Source: Hymenobacter aquaticus (GTDB lineage: Bacteria > Bacteroidota > Bacteroidia > Cytophagales > Hymenobacteraceae). From it: a stretch of 64,000 nucleotides of DNA. Positions 16,855 to 25,441 of this stretch are shown here, piece after piece (position 1 is the first letter of the stretch; the number at the start of each line of letters is the position of its first letter). The stretch spans positions 2,356,001 to 2,420,000 of the forward strand of contig NZ_SRLC01000001.1 of the NCBI RefSeq assembly GCF_004765605.1, given 5' to 3'. A model generated the notes under the pieces. The model ran no database searches. It worked only from the letters and a program-made list of their open reading frames with translations, and was not told where the DNA came from. The translations under genes were made by a program, and so were the position numbers.

Positions 16855-18156
16855 ATGCTCGCACTTCGCCCCTCGGCCCTGGTGGCCGCCCTGCTTTGCT
16901 CCTTTTCCCTGACCCCGGCCCTGGCCCAGAAAACCTACCTGCACTGCGGCCGCCTGCTGGATATGCGCGCCGCCAAAGCCCAGCCCCAGACCGAAATGAC
17001 CCTGGTAGTGGAAAAAGGCCGCGTGGTGGCAGTGCAGCCCGGCTACACCACCGGCAGCGCCGCCGACCAGGTTATCGACTTGAAGAACAAGACGGTGCTG
17101 CCCGGCCTGATTGACTGCCACGTGCACCTGGAAGGCGAAACCAGCAAGGACAGCTTTCTGAAAGAGCTGACCGAAAACCCGGCCGACGTGGCTTTTGGCT
17201 CCCTCGACCACGCCCGCAAAACCCTGCTGGCCGGCTTTACCACCGTGCGCGACCTGGGCGGCTCGGGCGTGAACGTGGCCCTGCGCAACGCCGTGAACCG
17301 CGGCCAGGTGGTAGGTCCGCGCATCTTTACGGCCGGCAAAGCCATATCGGGCACCGGCGGCCACATGGACCCCACCAACGGCTACCGGCAGGATTTGATG
17401 GGCCTTCCCGGCCCTGCGGATGGCGTGGCCAACGGCCCCGACCAGTGCCGGCAGGCCGTGCGCGAGCAGTACAAGCGCGGCTCCGACCTGATTAAGATTG
17501 CCTCGACCGGCGGGGTGCTGAGCGTGGCCAAAGACGGCAGCAGCGCCCAGATGACCGAAGAGGAAATAAAAGCCGTGGTGGAAACGGCGCGGGATTTAGG
17601 CCTGAAAGTAGCCTGCCACGCCCACGGCGCCGAGGGCATGAAGCGCGCCATCCGGGCCGGCGTGGTCAGCATCGAGCACGGCACGCTGATGGACGACGAG
17701 ACGATGAAGCTGATGAAGAAGTTCGGGACCTGGTACGTACCGACCATCACGGCGGGCAAGTCGGTGGCCGACTCGGCCAGGATTCCGAACTACTACCCGC
17801 CCCTGGTGACGCCCAAGGCCCTGAGCATCGGCCCCAAGCTGCAAACGACTTTCGGGAAGGCGTACAAGGCGGGAGTGAAAATTGCGTTTGGCACCGACGC
17901 CTCCGTGTATCGCCACGGCGTGAATGCCCTGGAGTTTCAGTACATGGTGGAGGCCGGCATGCCCGCCTACGAGGCCCTGCGGGCGGCTACGGTGGCGGCG
18001 GCCGAGCTGCTGGGCCAGACCGACAACCTGGGCACGCTGGAAGCCGGCAAGCTGGCCGACGTAGTGGCCGTGGATGGCGACCCGACCCAGGATATTACGG
18101 CCATGCAGCGGGTGCGCTTCGTGATGAAGCAGGGCGTGGTGTACCGGCAGCAGTAG
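16855..18156 (+). CDS. Exported metal-dependent amidohydrolase
   Basis: 433 aa. The signal peptide ends near residue 24 (TPALAQ). It then follows the amidohydrolase layout: a small beta-sandwich, PGLIDCHVHLEG with the HxH metal pair, a TIM barrel with DLIKIASTGG (carboxylated-Lys position), KVACHAHG, VVSIEHGT and the catalytic Asp in FGTDASVYRHG, and a return to the sandwich with AGKLADVVAVDGDP. Members of this branch are annotated as Xaa-Pro dipeptidase or imidazolonepropionase-like. The substrate is probably a peptide or cyclic amide, and location is the periplasm. Confidence 0.9.
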   Translation: MLALRPSALVAALLCSFSLTPALAQKTYLHCGRLLDMRAAKAQPQTEMTLVVEKGRVVAVQPGYTTGSAADQVIDLKNKTVLPGLIDCHVHLEGETSKDSFLKELTENPADVAFGSLDHARKTLLAGFTTVRDLGGSGVNVALRNAVNRGQVVGPRIFTAGKAISGTGGHMDPTNGYRQDLMGLPGPADGVANGPDQCRQAVREQYKRGSDLIKIASTGGVLSVAKDGSSAQMTEEEIKAVVETARDLGLKVACHAHGAEGMKRAIRAGVVSIEHGTLMDDETMKLMKKFGTWYVPTITAGKSVADSARIPNYYPPLVTPKALSIGPKLQTTFGKAYKAGVKIAFGTDASVYRHGVNALEFQYMVEAGMPAYEALRAATVAAAELLGQTDNLGTLEAGKLADVVAVDGDPTQDITAMQRVRFVMKQGVVYRQQ

Positions 18157-18308
18157 CCACTGACAGTCAGTGGGTACCGGGCGCGCAATTCGTCCTTAGC
18201 GTTGAGCTGACCCGGTATTTCGCACGGAGGAGCTTGCCGAGACAGAGGGCTAACCTAACGCGCAAAAGCCAGTATAGAGGCTCAAAACCCGCTTTGCTCC
18301 GTCCCCCT

Positions 18309-18818
18309 ATGAAACAGGCTGATATTGCTGCCCTCGTCAAGCGTTTTATTCAGTACAAGCTCACGCTGGCCTTTGCCGAAAGCTGCACGGCCGGCCTGCT
18401 GCCCTCGGGCCTGATTGAAGCCCAGGGTGCCAGCAGCGTGCTGCTGGGCTCCATCGTAACCTACCACCCCATCGCCAAGCGCAAGCTGCTGGGCGTCAGT
18501 CAGCAGACGCTGGACGTGTACACGGCTGAGTCGCAGCAGGTGACCAACGAGATGGTGATGGGCCTGCACAAGAAGCTCGGGGCCGACGTGTGCGTGGCCG
18601 TGACGGGGCTGTGCGCGGCCGGCGGCTCGGAAACCGACGAGAAACCCGCCGGCACGCTGTTTTTCACCTTTCTCTACCAGAACCGCGCCGAGGAGCACCG
18701 CCAGGAGTTTGAGGGTAGTTGCCAGAGCGTGCGGCAGCAGGCCGTCGACTTCGTGTATACCAAGCTCAACGAGCTGCTCGACCGGTTTCCGCCCGACCAG
18801 AACAAGCTGACCGATTAA
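18309..18818 (+). CDS. CinA C-terminal domain amidohydrolase
   Basis: 169 aa, a stand-alone CinA C-terminal domain like E. coli PncC (nicotinamide mononucleotide deamidase). The motif FAESCTAGLLPSGLIEAQGAS, with the catalytic Ser, is near the N-terminus; YHPIAKRKLLGVS and AVTGLCAAGGSETDEKPAGT follow. The N-terminal MoCF-like domain of full CinA is absent, as in PncC. The predicted role is recycling of pyridine nucleotides. The start at 18309 is the first ATG before the domain. The gene ends in a 4-base convergent overlap with the next gene on the other strand. Confidence 0.88.
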   Translation: MKQADIAALVKRFIQYKLTLAFAESCTAGLLPSGLIEAQGASSVLLGSIVTYHPIAKRKLLGVSQQTLDVYTAESQQVTNEMVMGLHKKLGADVCVAVTGLCAAGGSETDEKPAGTLFFTFLYQNRAEEHRQEFEGSCQSVRQQAVDFVYTKLNELLDRFPPDQNKLTD

Positions 18819-19852
18819 TAGGGGCGCGGGCGGGCCAGCAGCATCATTTTCAGGTTTTGATGCACCACGTCGCCCATGTTGCGGCACCGGTCGAAGACGT
18901 CAGTGCCGTAGTGCAGGTTGAGTTCCTGCTTGAGCTGGGCCGTTTTTTCGGGCGTCGACACGTCGTCGCGGCGCATCACGTCCATCAGGTCCTTGAGGCG
19001 GTAGCGCTCCAGGCGCACGCGCCGGGCAATGAGGGTGCGCTCCTCGGCCTGGTACTGCCGGATGGTTTCGGCCTTGAGCAGCTTGCCGCACATCTGCACC
19101 ACCGGGCGGTTATCCTTGAAAAACTGGGGCAGGTACATGTTTTTCTTGCCCTCGTAGCTCTGCTGGTCGAAGTCGATGGCCCGCACGCGGTACTGCTCGT
19201 CCTCGAAGTCGGGGGTGGCGATGATGACGTAGTTGTAGGCCCGCATGTCGCCGAGCAGGCGGGCAAAGCAGCGCTCATTAAACTTGACGAACTCCTTGGC
19301 GATGCGCACCTGGTTGAGGTGGGGCCGCTGCAGATGGTCGCGGATAAAATCGTCGCCGGGAATGCCGGCAATGTGTTCCTCAATGAGCGAGTCGCCGCAG
19401 ACGAGGTAGTTGATACGGTTCGGCGACAATAGGTGCTCCAGCTCCAGGCCGTACACCCGCGAGGCATCGGCCCGCTTCACGTAGAAATAGTCGTAGTTGT
19501 CGTTGAGCTGATTCACGATGCGCACCCGAAACGGGTTGCTGTTGCCGAACTGGCAGTAGTCGATGCGGTCGGCAATGAGGTGGTCGGTAAATGACAGGTC
19601 GCCGTCGGTGCGCAGCAGGGCGTACACCTTGGCCAGGTCGGCCGACAGCTCGACCAGGGTGCTGGGCTCGTAAAACACGGTCTGCCAGAGCGTGTCGCGG
19701 CCCTGGCGGTCCAGCAGCGGAAACGAGCCGCTGTGGCGCAGCAGGTCGCGGTAGGTAACCGGCAGCTTGGTTTCCCGGTCGTAGTCGTGCAGGTAGGCGC
19801 GCAGCTCGGGGCTGATGGCGTAGTTAATTTTCTTTTTCGAAATCAGGGTCAT
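18815..19852 (-). CDS. Unknown protein with kinase-like catalytic residues
   Basis: 345 aa, cytoplasmic, no recognised family. Several segments line up in order with a protein-kinase fold: YFYVKRAD (K126, possible ATP-binding Lys), SLIEEHIAGIPGDDF (158-169, resembles a hinge), GDMRAYN (D202 and N207, spaced like the D-x4-N catalytic loop) and RAIDFDQ (D227/D229, like the metal-binding Asp of DFG/DFD). A glycine-rich loop is not obvious. This is inference from spacing only. The C-terminal third is helical and charged. The stop overlaps the CinA-like gene by four bases. Confidence 0.7.
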   Translation of the reverse strand: MTLISKKKINYAISPELRAYLHDYDRETKLPVTYRDLLRHSGSFPLLDRQGRDTLWQTVFYEPSTLVELSADLAKVYALLRTDGDLSFTDHLIADRIDYCQFGNSNPFRVRIVNQLNDNYDYFYVKRADASRVYGLELEHLLSPNRINYLVCGDSLIEEHIAGIPGDDFIRDHLQRPHLNQVRIAKEFVKFNERCFARLLGDMRAYNYVIIATPDFEDEQYRVRAIDFDQQSYEGKKNMYLPQFFKDNRPVVQMCGKLLKAETIRQYQAEERTLIARRVRLERYRLKDLMDVMRRDDVSTPEKTAQLKQELNLHYGTDVFDRCRNMGDVVHQNLKMMLLARPRPY

Positions 19853-20047
19853 ACGGAGCGGGTGGGAAGGATTGGGGGCTAGGGCTAACGCAGCGCAGGA
19901 TAGGCAGGATTGGGCAATATAGCGGCGCGGCGGCGGCAACGGTTGTTAGCGGGGCCTGATTTGGGGCGGGCGCGGCCGCCAGGCATACGTTATTAGTCCA
20001 AAATCCCGAACTTCGCGAAGCCTGAGGTACGGGCCTTATTTCTTCGT

Positions 20048-21250
20048 ATGAAAAAGCATTTACTGACGTTGGCCATCGTGCTGCTATGCCCGTTTTTGTC
20101 GTCGGGCTGGGGCTTTCTGGCGCATCGCACCATCAACCAGGTAGCCGTGTACACGCTGCCCAAGGGCATGCAGGGATTTTACTACCGGCACATGCCCGAA
20201 ATCGTGCGGCTGGCGACGGCCCCCGATGAGCGCCGCGACGACGACCCCAAGGAAGCGCCCAAGCACTACATCGACATGGACCACTACGGCGACGACCCGT
20301 TCGGGGCCATGCCCAAGCTCTGGGAAAAGGCCGTGGCCAAGTATTCGGCCGATACGCTGCGCAAGTACGGCACCGTGCCGTGGATTGTGATGGAAACCAA
20401 GGAGGCGCTGACCGAAGCCTTCCGGGCCCGCGACACGGTGGCCATCGTGCGCCTCTCGGCCGAGCTGGGCCATTACGTGGCCGATGCCTACGTGCCGCTG
20501 CACACCACCGTCAACTACGACGGGCAGCTGACCAACCAGCAGGGCATGCACAGCCTCTGGGAATCGAAGCTGCCGGAGCGCCACCTGGCCGAGTGGAAGC
20601 TGGACTCGGAAAAAGCCGAGTACCTGAAAGACCCGCTCAAAGACATCTGGCTGGCCGTGCAGCAGTCGTACGGCTTTCTGGGCGACACCTTCGACAAGGA
20701 AGAGAAAGTAACCCGGAACTTCACGACCGAAACCAAGTACACGTTTTCGCACAAGTACGGCAAAACCCGCCGGGCCTATTCCGATGCTTTTGCCGACGCC
20801 TACCACAAGGAAGTGGGTGGGCAGGTAGCCTACCGCCTCAAGCAGGCCCCCACGCTGGTGGCCTCGATGTGGCTCACGGCCTGGCAGGACGCGGGCAAGC
20901 CCGATCTGGAGCAGCTGATGGGCAAAAAAGTCAGCAAGGAGGAGAAGGAGAAGCTGGCCGTGGAGCTGAAAGCCTGGGACAAGAACGAGCTGATTACCCA
21001 GGACTTGCTGCTGGCCCTGCACCCGGAAAAAGCCGTGGAAAAAGCCGACCAGATCAACTCGGCCAAGGACATGGCCCCGGCCCCCGTGGAGGAGCCCGCC
21101 GTAGCGGCCCCGGCCGCCCCCGCTGCCCCGGCCCCGGCTGCTGCCGGGCCCGAAAAAGTGAAGGTGAAAACTAAAACCGACGAGGGCAGCAGCAAGCGGA
21201 AGGAAAAGAAAAAGAAGGAGGAGAAGCCCGCCAACGACGGCTGGAACTAA
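20048..21250 (+). CDS. Zinc-dependent hydrolase of the S1/P1 nuclease - phospholipase C superfamily
   Basis: 400 aa. After a signal peptide (1-20) the mature protein starts WGFLAH. Candidate ligands for a three-zinc site are W21, H26, D60, H73, H142, D146, H152, H168 and E172. The W-x4-H spacing and the H-x3-D-x5-H group match P1 nuclease, while Glu at 172 is the residue found in bacterial phospholipase C. Nuclease or phosphodiesterase activity in the periplasm is likely; which one is open. The last 50 residues are an Ala/Pro run followed by a very Lys/Glu-rich tail, probably disordered. A terminator-like hairpin lies at 21345. Confidence 0.85.
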   Translation: MKKHLLTLAIVLLCPFLSSGWGFLAHRTINQVAVYTLPKGMQGFYYRHMPEIVRLATAPDERRDDDPKEAPKHYIDMDHYGDDPFGAMPKLWEKAVAKYSADTLRKYGTVPWIVMETKEALTEAFRARDTVAIVRLSAELGHYVADAYVPLHTTVNYDGQLTNQQGMHSLWESKLPERHLAEWKLDSEKAEYLKDPLKDIWLAVQQSYGFLGDTFDKEEKVTRNFTTETKYTFSHKYGKTRRAYSDAFADAYHKEVGGQVAYRLKQAPTLVASMWLTAWQDAGKPDLEQLMGKKVSKEEKEKLAVELKAWDKNELITQDLLLALHPEKAVEKADQINSAKDMAPAPVEEPAVAAPAAPAAPAPAAAGPEKVKVKTKTDEGSSKRKEKKKKEEKPANDGWN

Positions 21251-21344
21251 CCCTCCGCCAGCCCTTGCAGCGGCCGTTGCGCCGCAGCAGGGCCAACGGC
21301 TAGGAGCGCCGCCCGGCGGCGTATGCCGCCGGGGCTTTACTTTT

Positions 21345-21382
21345 GGGTTGCTGCCGTCGTAGTAGAGGGCAGCAACCCTTTT
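21345..21382 (+). terminator. Probable terminator
   Basis: GGGTTGCTGCC, 12-base loop and GGCAGCAACCC followed by TTTT. It lies between the zinc hydrolase gene and the cyclophilin gene, only 49 bases before the cyclophilin ATG, so it could also act as an attenuator. Confidence 0.6.
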
Positions 21383-21430
21383 GCGTTTATGGCCCTTTCC
21401 CCTATTCTCCGCGCCCTGATCTTTCCCGCC

Positions 21431-22198
21431 ATGACTTCTTTCTTCCGGTCGGCTTTCGTGTATTCTGCCGGTTGCGCCGCGCTGCTCGCCGCCGCCGCTG
21501 GCACGAGCAGCTGCAACCAGGCCCCGCCGCCCGCCGAAACGGCCGCCCCCGCTACTCCCCCACCCGTGCCCGGCCCCGACCTGCGCAAGCTGTCGGACAG
21601 CAGCGTGGTGGCGTTGCTGCCCGACTACCTGCGGCAGTACCCCGGCTCCGAGGTTATCGTGCACACCCGGCTCGGCGACATGCGCATCAAGCTCTACGAC
21701 GATACGCCGCTGCACAAAGCCAATTTTCTGCTGCTGGCCCGCAAAGGCGTGTTCGACGAAACCGTGTTCAACCGGGTGGTCAAGGGCTTTGCCATTCAGG
21801 GCGGCACTTCCGACCACCGCACCATTCGGATGGCGCGCTACCACGTGCCACCCGAAATCCGGCCGGCGCACTTCCACAAGCGCGGCGCCCTGGGCATGGC
21901 CCGCTACGACGACGACCAGAACCCCGGCAAGCTGTCGTCAAACACCGACTTCTACATTGTGCAGGGCGAAAAGCTGACGCCCTACCAGGCGCAGGCTATG
22001 GCCGGCCGCAAGCTGACGCCCGCGCAGGCCAAGGCCTATGCCACCGTGGGCGGCGTGCCTTCCCTGGATGGCAAATACACCGTGTTCGGGGAAGTGGTGG
22101 AAGGCCTGGAGGTAATCGACAAAATTGCCGCCGAGCCCGTGGACCCCTACAAGTGGCCCAAAAAGGACGTCGACATCAAGATTGAAGTAGTGAAGTAG
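21431..22198 (+). CDS. Cyclophilin-type peptidyl-prolyl isomerase, exported
   Basis: 255 aa. An N-terminal hydrophobic segment ends in GTSSC, a weak lipobox, so it may be a lipoprotein with Cys at about residue 27; an Ala/Pro linker follows. The cyclophilin domain starts near VIVHTRLGDMRIKLYDDTP and includes FDETVFNRVVKGFAIQGG and, at the end, KYTVFGEVVEGLEVIDKI. An insertion of about 60 residues, containing a duplicated KLTPxQAxA motif, separates the strands. It should assist folding in the periplasm. An upstream in-frame ATG at 21389 is possible, but 21431 gives a better signal sequence. Confidence 0.88.
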   Translation: MTSFFRSAFVYSAGCAALLAAAAGTSSCNQAPPPAETAAPATPPPVPGPDLRKLSDSSVVALLPDYLRQYPGSEVIVHTRLGDMRIKLYDDTPLHKANFLLLARKGVFDETVFNRVVKGFAIQGGTSDHRTIRMARYHVPPEIRPAHFHKRGALGMARYDDDQNPGKLSSNTDFYIVQGEKLTPYQAQAMAGRKLTPAQAKAYATVGGVPSLDGKYTVFGEVVEGLEVIDKIAAEPVDPYKWPKKDVDIKIEVVK

Positions 22199-22205
22199 CC
22201 GGCGG

Positions 22206-22640
22206 CTACTGCGCGCGGCGCACCCGCACCAGCTTGGCCTTGTTGACGTCGCCGGGCTGCTCGCGCAGCAGCTCCAGCAGCTCGGCCTGGGTGTAGACCA
22301 TCGTGTTATCGGAAGCCCGGAACTCCGGCTGGCTCAGGTCGGCATCGGCGGTGGCGGCGTCCTTGTAGGCCGGGTGCAGGTAGGCGCTGTCGGGGGCGGT
22401 CCGGAACACGTGGTAGAAGAAATAGCGGCTGCCCAGGTTGTTGGGGCGCTGAAACTGCACCACGTACACGTCGCCCACCTGCGGGTGCAGCACCTGGCTG
22501 CGCAGCCGCGCGGCGGCCGTATCGACGGCGGCGGCGGGGGCGGCGGCCGGCTCCTGGGCGGCGGGCTGAGAGTCCGGGGAATTGCAGGCGCCGCACAGCA
22601 GCAAGGCCAGCAGCAAGGTCGAAGGCAGCGTTTTTTGCAT
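22206..22640 (-). CDS. Small lipoprotein of unknown function
   Basis: 144 aa. A clear lipoprotein signal, LALLLCGAC with Cys at residue 19, is followed by an Ala/Pro/Gln linker and a compact C-terminal part (VGDVYVVQFQRPNN...YFFYHVFRTAPDSAYLHPAYKD). No family recognised. It is convergent to the cyclophilin gene with an 8-base gap. Confidence 0.72.
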   Translation of the reverse strand: MQKTLPSTLLLALLLCGACNSPDSQPAAQEPAAAPAAAVDTAAARLRSQVLHPQVGDVYVVQFQRPNNLGSRYFFYHVFRTAPDSAYLHPAYKDAATADADLSQPEFRASDNTMVYTQAELLELLREQPGDVNKAKLVRVRRAQ

Positions 22641-22841
22641 GCCGCAAGATACGGGCAAGGCCGGCAAACTGCCCAACTTGCCCCTGCTGCCTGCCGCCTT
22701 ACCTCCTGGCTGCACCCGCTGCCCGCCTTGCCGCAGGCCCAAGCCCTTCTCCCGCAGCTCCCGGCTTGTCCGATGGCCCGGCCGCAAGCGCCCAAGAGCC
22801 GGGCCGGACGACCGAAGCCGCGGAAATAGCTCTTTTTAGTG

Positions 22842-23009
22842 CTTCGGTCGTTCTTTTTCCTTCTTCGGTCAGCCTGTCTAGGGCTTCGGGCGCGCTTGCT
22901 GGGGCTTCGGGCGTCCTGGGTGCCGCATCGGTTACCCTTGGCACTACTTCGGCCCCTCTTTCTACGACTTCGGTCGGCCTTTCTCCGGCTTCGGCCAGAC
23001 TGCGGACTT
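22842..23009. repeat. Second 21-bp tandem array (8 units)
   Basis: Eight units of 21 bases, each starting CTTCGG or CATCGG, for example CTTCGGTCGGCCTTTCTCCG plus one base. They are more diverged than the array at 2053-2304 and show no sequence relation to it, only the same period. Frames stay open on both strands, giving Ser/Leu heptad ORFs that I reject as genes. The array is in the gap between the divergent lipoprotein and convergent M13 3' end (22641-23107). Confidence 0.82.
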
Positions 23010-23047
23010 ACCGTAGCCGCCTCGGCCCCACTCCCCTGGCCCAAACG

Positions 23048-23085
23048 AAAAAAAGGTGGCTGGCACCATGCCAACCACCTTTTTT
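23048..23085 (-). terminator. Terminator of the M13 peptidase gene
   Basis: GGTGG-TGGCA paired with TGCCA-CCACC around a CCA loop, flanked by seven A's and six T's. It lies 23 bases past the stop of the minus-strand peptidase. Confidence 0.85.
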
Positions 23086-23107
23086 GCCGTAGTAAACTAC
23101 TTCGCTG

Positions 23108-25210
23108 CTACCAGATTTTGGCGCGCTGGGCCTGGGCCCGCACCATCTTCGCGTCGTCTTTGCAGCCGAACGCCTCGAAGAACTGGGGCATGTTTTGCAG
23201 CGGGCCGTTGGTGCGGTACTGGGCCGGGGAGTGCGGGTCGGTGAGCACCTGCTGGCGAATGGCCTCGGGGCGCTGGTTGGTCCGCCAGATCTGGGCGTAG
23301 GCCAGGAAGAAGCGCTGCTCGGGCGTGAAACCGTCGATTTTGGTCTTGGGCTTGCCGGCCAGCGTCTTTTGCAGGGCCGTGTAGGCAATGTTGAGCCCTC
23401 CCAGGTCGGCCAGGTTTTCACCCATCGTCAGCTTGCCGTTCACGTGCACCGAATCCAGGGGCGTGAAGGCATCGAACTGGGTGCCCACCAGGGCGGCGCG
23501 CTGGTCGAATTTCTCGGCGTCTTCCTTGGTCCACCAGTCGCGCAGGTTGCCTTCGGCGTCGTACTGCCGGCCCTGGTCGTCGAAGCCGTGGGTCATTTCG
23601 TGGCCGATAACGGCCCCGATACCGCCGTAGTTTACCGCGTCGTCGGCCTTGGGGTCGTAGAAGGGCGGCTGCAGAATACCGGCCGGAAACACGATTTCGT
23701 TCATCGGCGGGTTGTAGTAGGCATTCACCGTGGGCGGCGTCATGCCCCATTCGTTGCGGTCAATCGGCTTGCCCAGCTTGCTGTTGTCGACGTTGGCGGC
23801 AAACATGCGCGAGGCCAGCACGTTCTGCAGGTAGGAGTCGCGGGTGATGTTCAGGGCCGAATAGTCCTTCCACTTGTCAGGATACCCGATTTTCACGGTA
23901 AAGGCGTTCAGCTTTTTCAGGGCTTCGGCCTTGGTGGGGGCGCTCATCCACTCGTTCTGCTGAATGTGCTCGGCAAAGGCGGATTTCAGGTTATTCACCA
24001 TCTCCAGGGCCTTTTGCTTGGCTTCGGGCGTAAAGGCCTTATCCACGTACACCTGGCCGAAGGCTTCGCCCAGGGCCAGGTCGGTGGCGCGCAGCATGCG
24101 CTTCCAGCGGGGCTGCATTTTCTTGGCCCCGGTCAGCGTCTGGGTGTATTTGAAGTTCTCATCCACGTAGGCTTTGGGCAGCGCGGCCGACAAGGAGCTA
24201 ACCAAATGCCAGCGCAGGTAGGTTTTCCAGTCGGACAGCGGCTCGGCTTTGAGCATCACGTTGGCTTCCTTCACGAAGGCCGGCTGGCCCACGATAATCG
24301 ACTTGGCCGACGAGAGGTTCTGCTGGGCCAGCAAGGTGGGGAAGCCCACGTTGGGATACTGCTTCTGCAGCTCCGCCACGGTCAGCTTGTTGTAGTTGGC
24401 GTAGGGGTCGCGCAGGTCGACGCGGCTTTTGCTGGCTTTGGCCAGCCGGGTTTCCAGGCGCATCACGGTAGCCGCATTTTTGGCCGCCGTCGCGTCGTTG
24501 TCGCCCATCAGCTTGAACGTATTGGTCATATACGTCACGTAGGCGTTGCGAATGGCCTTGGAGCGCGCGTCGTCCTTCAGGTAATAGTCGCGGTCGGGCA
24601 TGCGCAGGCCGCCCTGGTAGAGCAGCACGGCATACTGGGTGCTGTTTTTCTCATCCTGGCCCACGCCCATGTTGAACACCGAGCCGCTGCCGATCAGCTG
24701 CTGGCGGCCCAGGGAGGTTTGCAGGCCTTTCAGGTCCTTGATGGCGGCAATGCGGTCCAGCTCAGGCTTCAGCGGCGTAATACCGGCTTTCTCAATGGCC
24801 ATCGAGTCCATGGCCGAGGCGTAGAAGTCGCCGACTTTCTGGGCGTTGGTGCCCTTGGCGGCCGAGCGGTCGGCGGCGGCCTCTTCCAGAATCTGGCGCT
24901 GCACGGCGCTGTTCTTGTCGAACAGCTCGTTGAAGCTGCCCCAGCTTACTTCCGAGGCCGGAATCGGGTTGTTTTTCAACCAGTTGCCCGAGGCATACTG
25001 AAAGAAGTTGTCGCAGGGTGCTACCGACTGGTCGATGTTGGCCACGTTCAGCCCTACGCCTTTTACTTCGGGTTCCTGGGCGGGAGTGGCAGCCGCCGGA
25101 GCGGCAGCGGTAGTAGCGGTGGCGGCGGGCGTGTTGCTGGCCGCGCAGCCAGCCAGCGTCAAGCCTGCAGCGGCCACGGCGGCCAGCGTCAGGCTGTTTC
25201 GGTTTTTCAT
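23108..25210 (-). CDS. M13 family zinc metallopeptidase (neprilysin/PepO-like) lipoprotein
   Basis: 700 aa. Lipoprotein signal LTLAGC with Cys at residue 22, then an Ala/Thr linker and the M13 domains. The zinc site is HEMTH within VIGHEMTHGFDDQG, and the third ligand Glu is in MGENLADLGG. The N-terminal NVANIDQSVAPCDNFFQYASGNW block and the late Tyr/His-containing PHSPAQYRTNGPLQNMPQFFEAFGC end are typical of the family. It cleaves small peptides and is probably anchored to a membrane facing the periplasm. The start at 25210 is fixed by the lipoprotein signal; the longer upstream frame adds an implausible prefix. Confidence 0.93.
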   Translation of the reverse strand: MKNRNSLTLAAVAAAGLTLAGCAASNTPAATATTAAAPAAATPAQEPEVKGVGLNVANIDQSVAPCDNFFQYASGNWLKNNPIPASEVSWGSFNELFDKNSAVQRQILEEAAADRSAAKGTNAQKVGDFYASAMDSMAIEKAGITPLKPELDRIAAIKDLKGLQTSLGRQQLIGSGSVFNMGVGQDEKNSTQYAVLLYQGGLRMPDRDYYLKDDARSKAIRNAYVTYMTNTFKLMGDNDATAAKNAATVMRLETRLAKASKSRVDLRDPYANYNKLTVAELQKQYPNVGFPTLLAQQNLSSAKSIIVGQPAFVKEANVMLKAEPLSDWKTYLRWHLVSSLSAALPKAYVDENFKYTQTLTGAKKMQPRWKRMLRATDLALGEAFGQVYVDKAFTPEAKQKALEMVNNLKSAFAEHIQQNEWMSAPTKAEALKKLNAFTVKIGYPDKWKDYSALNITRDSYLQNVLASRMFAANVDNSKLGKPIDRNEWGMTPPTVNAYYNPPMNEIVFPAGILQPPFYDPKADDAVNYGGIGAVIGHEMTHGFDDQGRQYDAEGNLRDWWTKEDAEKFDQRAALVGTQFDAFTPLDSVHVNGKLTMGENLADLGGLNIAYTALQKTLAGKPKTKIDGFTPEQRFFLAYAQIWRTNQRPEAIRQQVLTDPHSPAQYRTNGPLQNMPQFFEAFGCKDDAKMVRAQAQRAKIW

Positions 25211-25441
25211 ACTATAAGGCAGGAAAAGGGTGAGGAAAGGCGGATTGAGGCTAGAAAGGTAAAAGAAAAACCGCAAGCCCGGCGCGGGCAGCCCCTATTG
25301 CCGAACTTTTGGCGCGGGCGGCCAACATTGGCCCGCCGCCGGGGTTGCATAGGCGGCTTTCGGGTATTGATGCGGCCCGGAAGCCAACCGTTGCCCCGCC
25401 GGTGCTGGTTGCCGCGCCCCGAATTTGTACCTTGCCGCCCT

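Noticed and set aside
20084..21877. 597-codon minus-strand frame
   Set aside because: Shadow of the zinc hydrolase and cyclophilin genes, with Gly/His/Val composition typical of antisense frames here.
22766..23092. Plus-strand frame with Ser/Leu heptads over the second 21-bp array
   Set aside because: Same reason as the first array; it also runs into the terminator of the M13 gene.
23195..25441. Upstream 749 codons of the long frame containing xseA
   Set aside because: Antisense to the M13 peptidase; the XseA homology starts at 25442.
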